Shown here one piece after another: positions 60,501 through 64,000 of a stretch of DNA of 64,000 nt; within the stretch, counting starts at the first letter, position 1, and the number at the start of each line of letters is the position of its first letter. Made by a program: the position numbers and the translations under genes. Source of the DNA: Cyanophora paradoxa (lineage: Eukaryota; Glaucocystophyceae; Cyanophorales; Cyanophoraceae); assembly GCA_004431415.1 (NCBI GenBank), contig QPMI01000117.1, positions 186,001 to 250,000 on the forward strand, given 5' to 3'. Under the pieces are notes generated by a model, which was given only the letters and a program-made list of their open reading frames with translations, was not told the origin of the DNA and did no database searches.

Positions 60501-62786
60501 CCCTCTTCTCTTCTTCCACTTTGGCGAATGCCTGTTCGGCCTTGCTCCGGGCCAGCTGTGCCGCGTTCAGGTCCGCCTGCAGCTTCTTCGCCGGGGCCGA
60601 CTGCCGCTTCGGTCCTTCGGACGAAGCCTGCGCCTGCCAGAGCGTGGATGCGTGAGTGATCGAAAACAGCGGAGAAGGCGCCGCGGAGGAGAGGGCGCGG
60701 GCACGTGCGGGCGGACCTGCTGCTCGAAGGTCTCCTGCACGACCCGCTCGGCCTCGGCGAGCTGCGCCCTCAGCCGCTCCGCCTCCGCCCGCGCCGCATC
60801 GCGCTCCTCCACCGCCTTCTTGAACTTGGCGCCAGCTTTCTTGATGTTGCGGATTGCGTCCTCCCGCTCCTATTCACAGATCAGCGACGCAAGTATTGTT
60901 CACGATCAACGGTTGAAATTTGTGATCATGACAATCCCAGCTCGCGACGCGGCTTTAATTTTACATAAAAGAGAAATGCACCTTGTTCACTGCGTTCTTG
61001 TGCGCCTCAGTCTCTTTTTCCGCCTTGTGCAGGCGCTCCAACGCCTGAAGTTCTTCGCGTTCATATGAAAGCATGCGCTGATGCAAACGTTAACGCGGAA
61101 AGAAATTACCTTCATCGCTGCGTTCTTGTGCATCTCAGCCTCCTTCGCGGCCTTGTGAGAGTCTTTTAGTGCCTTGCTCCGTTCCTCGTGTGCCTGAAAA
61201 CGAGCTCGTCTGAAAAGAGCAGAGCGCTGAATCGATATGTATATCTCAATTTGAATGCACCTGTATCGCGGCTTTCTTGTGCTTCTCGGCTTCTCTCTCG
61301 GCCTTCTGCTGGCGCTCGACGGCCCGGCGCATTTCTTTGTTCGTTTCTTCCCACCGCTCGACAGCCTGCTCGCGCGCGCGCTCAGCACTTTTTGGTGCCT
61401 CGAGCGCCTTCTCCTTCTCCTGGACTGCTTTCTCGAGCTGAATGGCCAGGCTTGCGATCTGCTGGTCCTTCTGCGCGCCAGCCGCCGCCCGCTGCCGCAC
61501 GCTGCTCACGAGCTGCTCTGTGAGGCGTTCGACGTCAGCACGGGACTCTGCGAGCTCCGCCGTCACGCGCTGCAGCTGCTCTCGATCGTGATCGGTTGAC
61601 GTCCTCGAGTTCCGTCCTTCTTGCACCCCATCCTCCTTGGCTTGCAATTGCAATTGTCTAATGAGTACCTCTTGGCTCTGGCATCGCCTCGCGAAGAGTT
61701 CTTTCTCCTAGGGATACTCAAGTTAGTTGCGATATTGGTCCATACAAGAGGCCAGTGAAACCCGCGCTGGTCACGACCAACGTGATGTTTATAAGTGCAC
61801 CTTAACAGCGTGATCGACTTGGGTCCGAAGCTTTTCAGCGTCCTCCGAATAATCGCCCAGGAGGATGTCTTTCCCCTGATTATGAGATGATTAATTAATA
61901 TGAAGCGCAAACATCATGATCGTTCAGCAACGGGATCATGAAGAAATTGTTGTAGCTACCTTCACATCCGTTTCGGCAACCCGAAGTCTTTCCTGGAGAT
62001 CAATGTTGTCTTGCGTGATCTATACGCGCATATAGATCGAGTCAGTGAACAAGTTTCACTTTAGATTCAAATACAAGCTATTAAGCTGCACCCTCTCAAG
62101 ATCTTTTTCGAGCCTGGCTGCGCGCTTTTCAAGAATGTTTGGAAATTTGAAAGCCGCGCGTCGCTTGGCCGGCTCAAGAACTCTCCTACAATCACCCGCG
62201 GCCGGCGCGCCGGCAAGATCTGATGGCGCGGACCCTGCTCCGGTATCTCCTGACGACCTGATCTGCGCGAAAGGTCGCTTTCGGGAGATGCTAACCGCCA
62301 CTTTAAGTTTCGACGAATTGCAGACCTCGAGCTCTTTTTCATGATCGGCCTGTAAAGGCTTTTGAGGACCTAGGCCTGACCCCTCCGTTAGAATGGCGCC
62401 TCGAGCTCGCGCAAGCGCATCAGAAGGAAATTGGTATTGCCTATGCGACAAATTACAGTTGCAGTTTAGACTTGTAAATGAATACCTGAACTAGCCCTTG
62501 TAGTACTTGCACCAGCGCACGTGTACGCATCAGTAGGATCGTGGACATTCCTGATTTCGAAACTGGACGTCGATATGTACAAAATTAGAAGTCGAAAAGT
62601 AAAGTGCTGTCTATGCATCCGATTGCAACAGATCAAAGTTTCCGACCTGATAGGGGTGGCAAGTGATAGGACGCCCCTGTCATCATCATAACGAGCTTGT
62701 TTATCCTTGGAGTCTGAAGCTTTTTCGCGATCAATCGCATAGTCTCCGCTGCCACCAAGAAACGATCCATGGCCACTCTCTGTCAC
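57524..62786 (-). CDS. HECT-type E3 ubiquitin ligase with N-terminal coiled coils
   Basis: HECT ligases take ubiquitin from an E2 onto a catalytic cysteine and pass it to substrates. A polar N-terminus (~62780-62200) leads into long coiled coil over 62140-60480 ('LTEQLVSSVRQRAAAGAQKD', 'ALERLHKAEKETEAHKNAV', 'AEAERLRAQLAEAERVVQ'). The HECT domain opens with 'LEIVFVGELGKDLSGLSREF' (~59910). It continues 'FHFMGLMLGR' (~59330), 'DGVDPLPPSLVPLVPLL' (~59210), 'ENADRLIKRAAQWQCIDS' (~58710), 'EGFQSVFGG' (~58565) and 'VYPEELALLVAG' (~58400). It ends with the active-site block 'RLPVAHTCFYE' (Cys codon 57744-57746) and 'VFVNCMNMALAANSFELK', TAG at 57524. The C-lobe has a Gly/Ala/Pro-rich insert after the active site. 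The true start is unresolved: 62786 is only where the frame becomes open. Introns are A/T-rich. Confidence 0.88.
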
Positions 62787-64000
62787 CGTACGTTGTTAGA
62801 GCTGGGGACTTGATAAAAGAGCCACTGACTTGCCGCGCGCGTCAGTTGGGTCCGGGGAAGGGAATTTAATCATGTGAACGGGACTGTTGCACTGCAGTGG
62901 CTTGGCATTCACAGCGCGCACAAGACTCGCACAAAATGGGCGGGGGGGCTGCAGTTTGGCAGCCCCGTGCGGGACTGCACTGTCACTGCACGGCCTTGTA
63001 CTTCTTACCGCCCTTGGTGTCCCCGCCCCCACGGCCGTCGCGCGCGTGAGGCCCTGAGGCGCGGCGGCCGCGGGAGCACGGGTGCGCGTGTGCGCGGGTG
63101 TGCGGCTTGCAATTGCCTAGAGCCTCGGAGGCTGGCCTCGAGCTCCGCGCGCGCGCGATCTGCATGCGCGGGCAAGCCTGGGCGCGGGCGCAGGGACACT
63201 GCTCGAGCTCATGATCGATATCACGCTCCGCTCATGATCATGATCAGAAAGCGGCCGGCGCCGGCGGCGGCTGCGCAGCGCTAGCGGGCCAGCTCAGCGG
63301 CTAGTGCGACCGGCTTAAGCTTGTGGCCCGCTCGCGCGCGGTTGGAGCGGCTGTGGCGCGCGCGGCGCCGGCTAGCGTCATGATCAGCGCTAGCAGATCT
63401 AGATCTAGCTATAGACTGCCGCGCGCGCGAGAGGCGTGACAGTTCAGATCATCGGCGCGAGAGCGTTGCAATTGAGAGCGCTATCCGATCATCGGATCGC
63501 GAGCTGAAGAGGAAGCGGCCGGATCCCGGCCTGCGTTGCGTCGACGTCGCGCGAGAGGCGTGACAGTTGAAGCCGCGGCCGGCGCAGAGCTGAATTTAAG
63601 AGGAATGCGAGTGCGCTAGTGCGACTGGCTTGTGGCCGAGCTCGGGTGCGTTGACCGTGCACGTGTCGAACCGAGCCGAGCTGTGGCGTGCGCGGCTGGC
63701 GCGCGCGGATAGCGATAGCTGCAGCAGAGTGCAGTTGAGCGCTATCCGATCATCGGATCGCGAGCTGTGCGGGGGGGGGGGAAGTGGTAGGGGGGGTCCG
63801 TAAACAGACTTTTGCAGGGTAAGTTAACGCACTCTCCAATGTGATTGGCTAGCGCGCGCGGCTTCCCTCCACGCGACCGCGCTCGCGTCTGGCCTCGCTC
63901 TCGCAGAACGAAATGTCGAGCATGATGCAAGCATCGACCTCGAACTGGTTTGGCCCTTATACCTGCTCCCTGTGCCTCGCTGGACCCCTTTTTGTCCCGG
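62787..64000. other. HECT gene 5' flank and palindrome-rich DNA
   Basis: The first 100 bases probably hold the HECT ligase 5' UTR, and possibly a short first exon with ATG at 62872. From about 63100 the sequence is full of short palindromes (TGATCA, GCGCGC, AGATCT, GAGCTC). A 31-base block with 'gcgctatccgatcatcgg' occurs twice (63476-63506, 63737-63767), as does 'gagaggcgtgacagtt' (63430, 63553). A poly-G run lies at 63771-63780. No gene was recognised. Confidence 0.55.

Noticed and set aside
62736-62775. Alternative HECT ligase start beginning 'MDRFLVAAETMRLI'
   Set aside because: It lies in a different frame from the charged N-terminal segment, and neither choice can be linked confidently to the next exon, so the start is left open.

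Overview
The window is nuclear DNA of a GC-rich, intron-dense eukaryote. Every recognisable gene is split into many short exons by introns that mostly begin GT or GC and end AG. The families present (VPS13, BCS1, HECT ligase, queuosine salvage, ABC1 kinase, a hybrid histidine kinase with a PAS domain) and the compact head-to-head gene pairs suggest a unicellular alga or other protist. The many GC-AG introns would suit a haptophyte or a similar lineage, but the sequence alone does not settle the group. No prokaryotic operon, CRISPR array, rRNA or convincing tRNA was seen.

Layout. 1-12 kb is repeat territory. It holds a ~300-bp tandem array (0.7-2.0 kb), a ~139-bp satellite (2.6-9.3 kb) with a recent ~1.1-kb higher-order duplication, and a ~555-bp dispersed repeat present twice (9961-10512 and 11478-12036). 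At 12.0-13.6 kb there is the stump of a gene, cut by one repeat copy and interrupted by a 1,132-bp non-autonomous CACTA-like transposon that still has its ATT target duplication.

14-34 kb carries a head-to-head pair: a kelch-repeat/coiled-coil protein (minus) and a very large VPS13 bridge-like lipid-transfer protein (plus, more than 50 exons). 34-37.4 kb has no gene and is packed with perfect palindromes, foldbacks and at least one 255-bp MITE flanked by TA. 37.5-42.8 kb is a hybrid histidine kinase (PAS, HisKA, HATPase, degenerate receiver, canonical receiver).

43.9-54.9 kb is compact: an ABC1-type (UbiB/ADCK) atypical kinase (minus) diverges from BCS1 (plus, 14 exons, 474 codons), which converges on a queuosine-salvage hydrolase gene (QNG1/DUF2419, minus) with 83 bases between the stops. 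55.8-62.8 kb holds a coiled-coil HECT ubiquitin ligase (minus). Beyond its stop lie an ankyrin fragment on the opposite strand and a second copy of just the HECT C-lobe exons. The last kilobase is palindrome-rich and shows no gene.

The genes do not form a pathway, although BCS1 (complex III assembly) and the ABC1 kinase (quinone homeostasis in many relatives) both concern respiratory or plastid membranes and sit head to head. The most interesting signals concern gene and intron evolution: direct repeats covering exon ends and their donor sites in three genes, frequent GC-AG introns, CA/CG-repeat splice acceptors, and a duplicated HECT C-lobe cassette.
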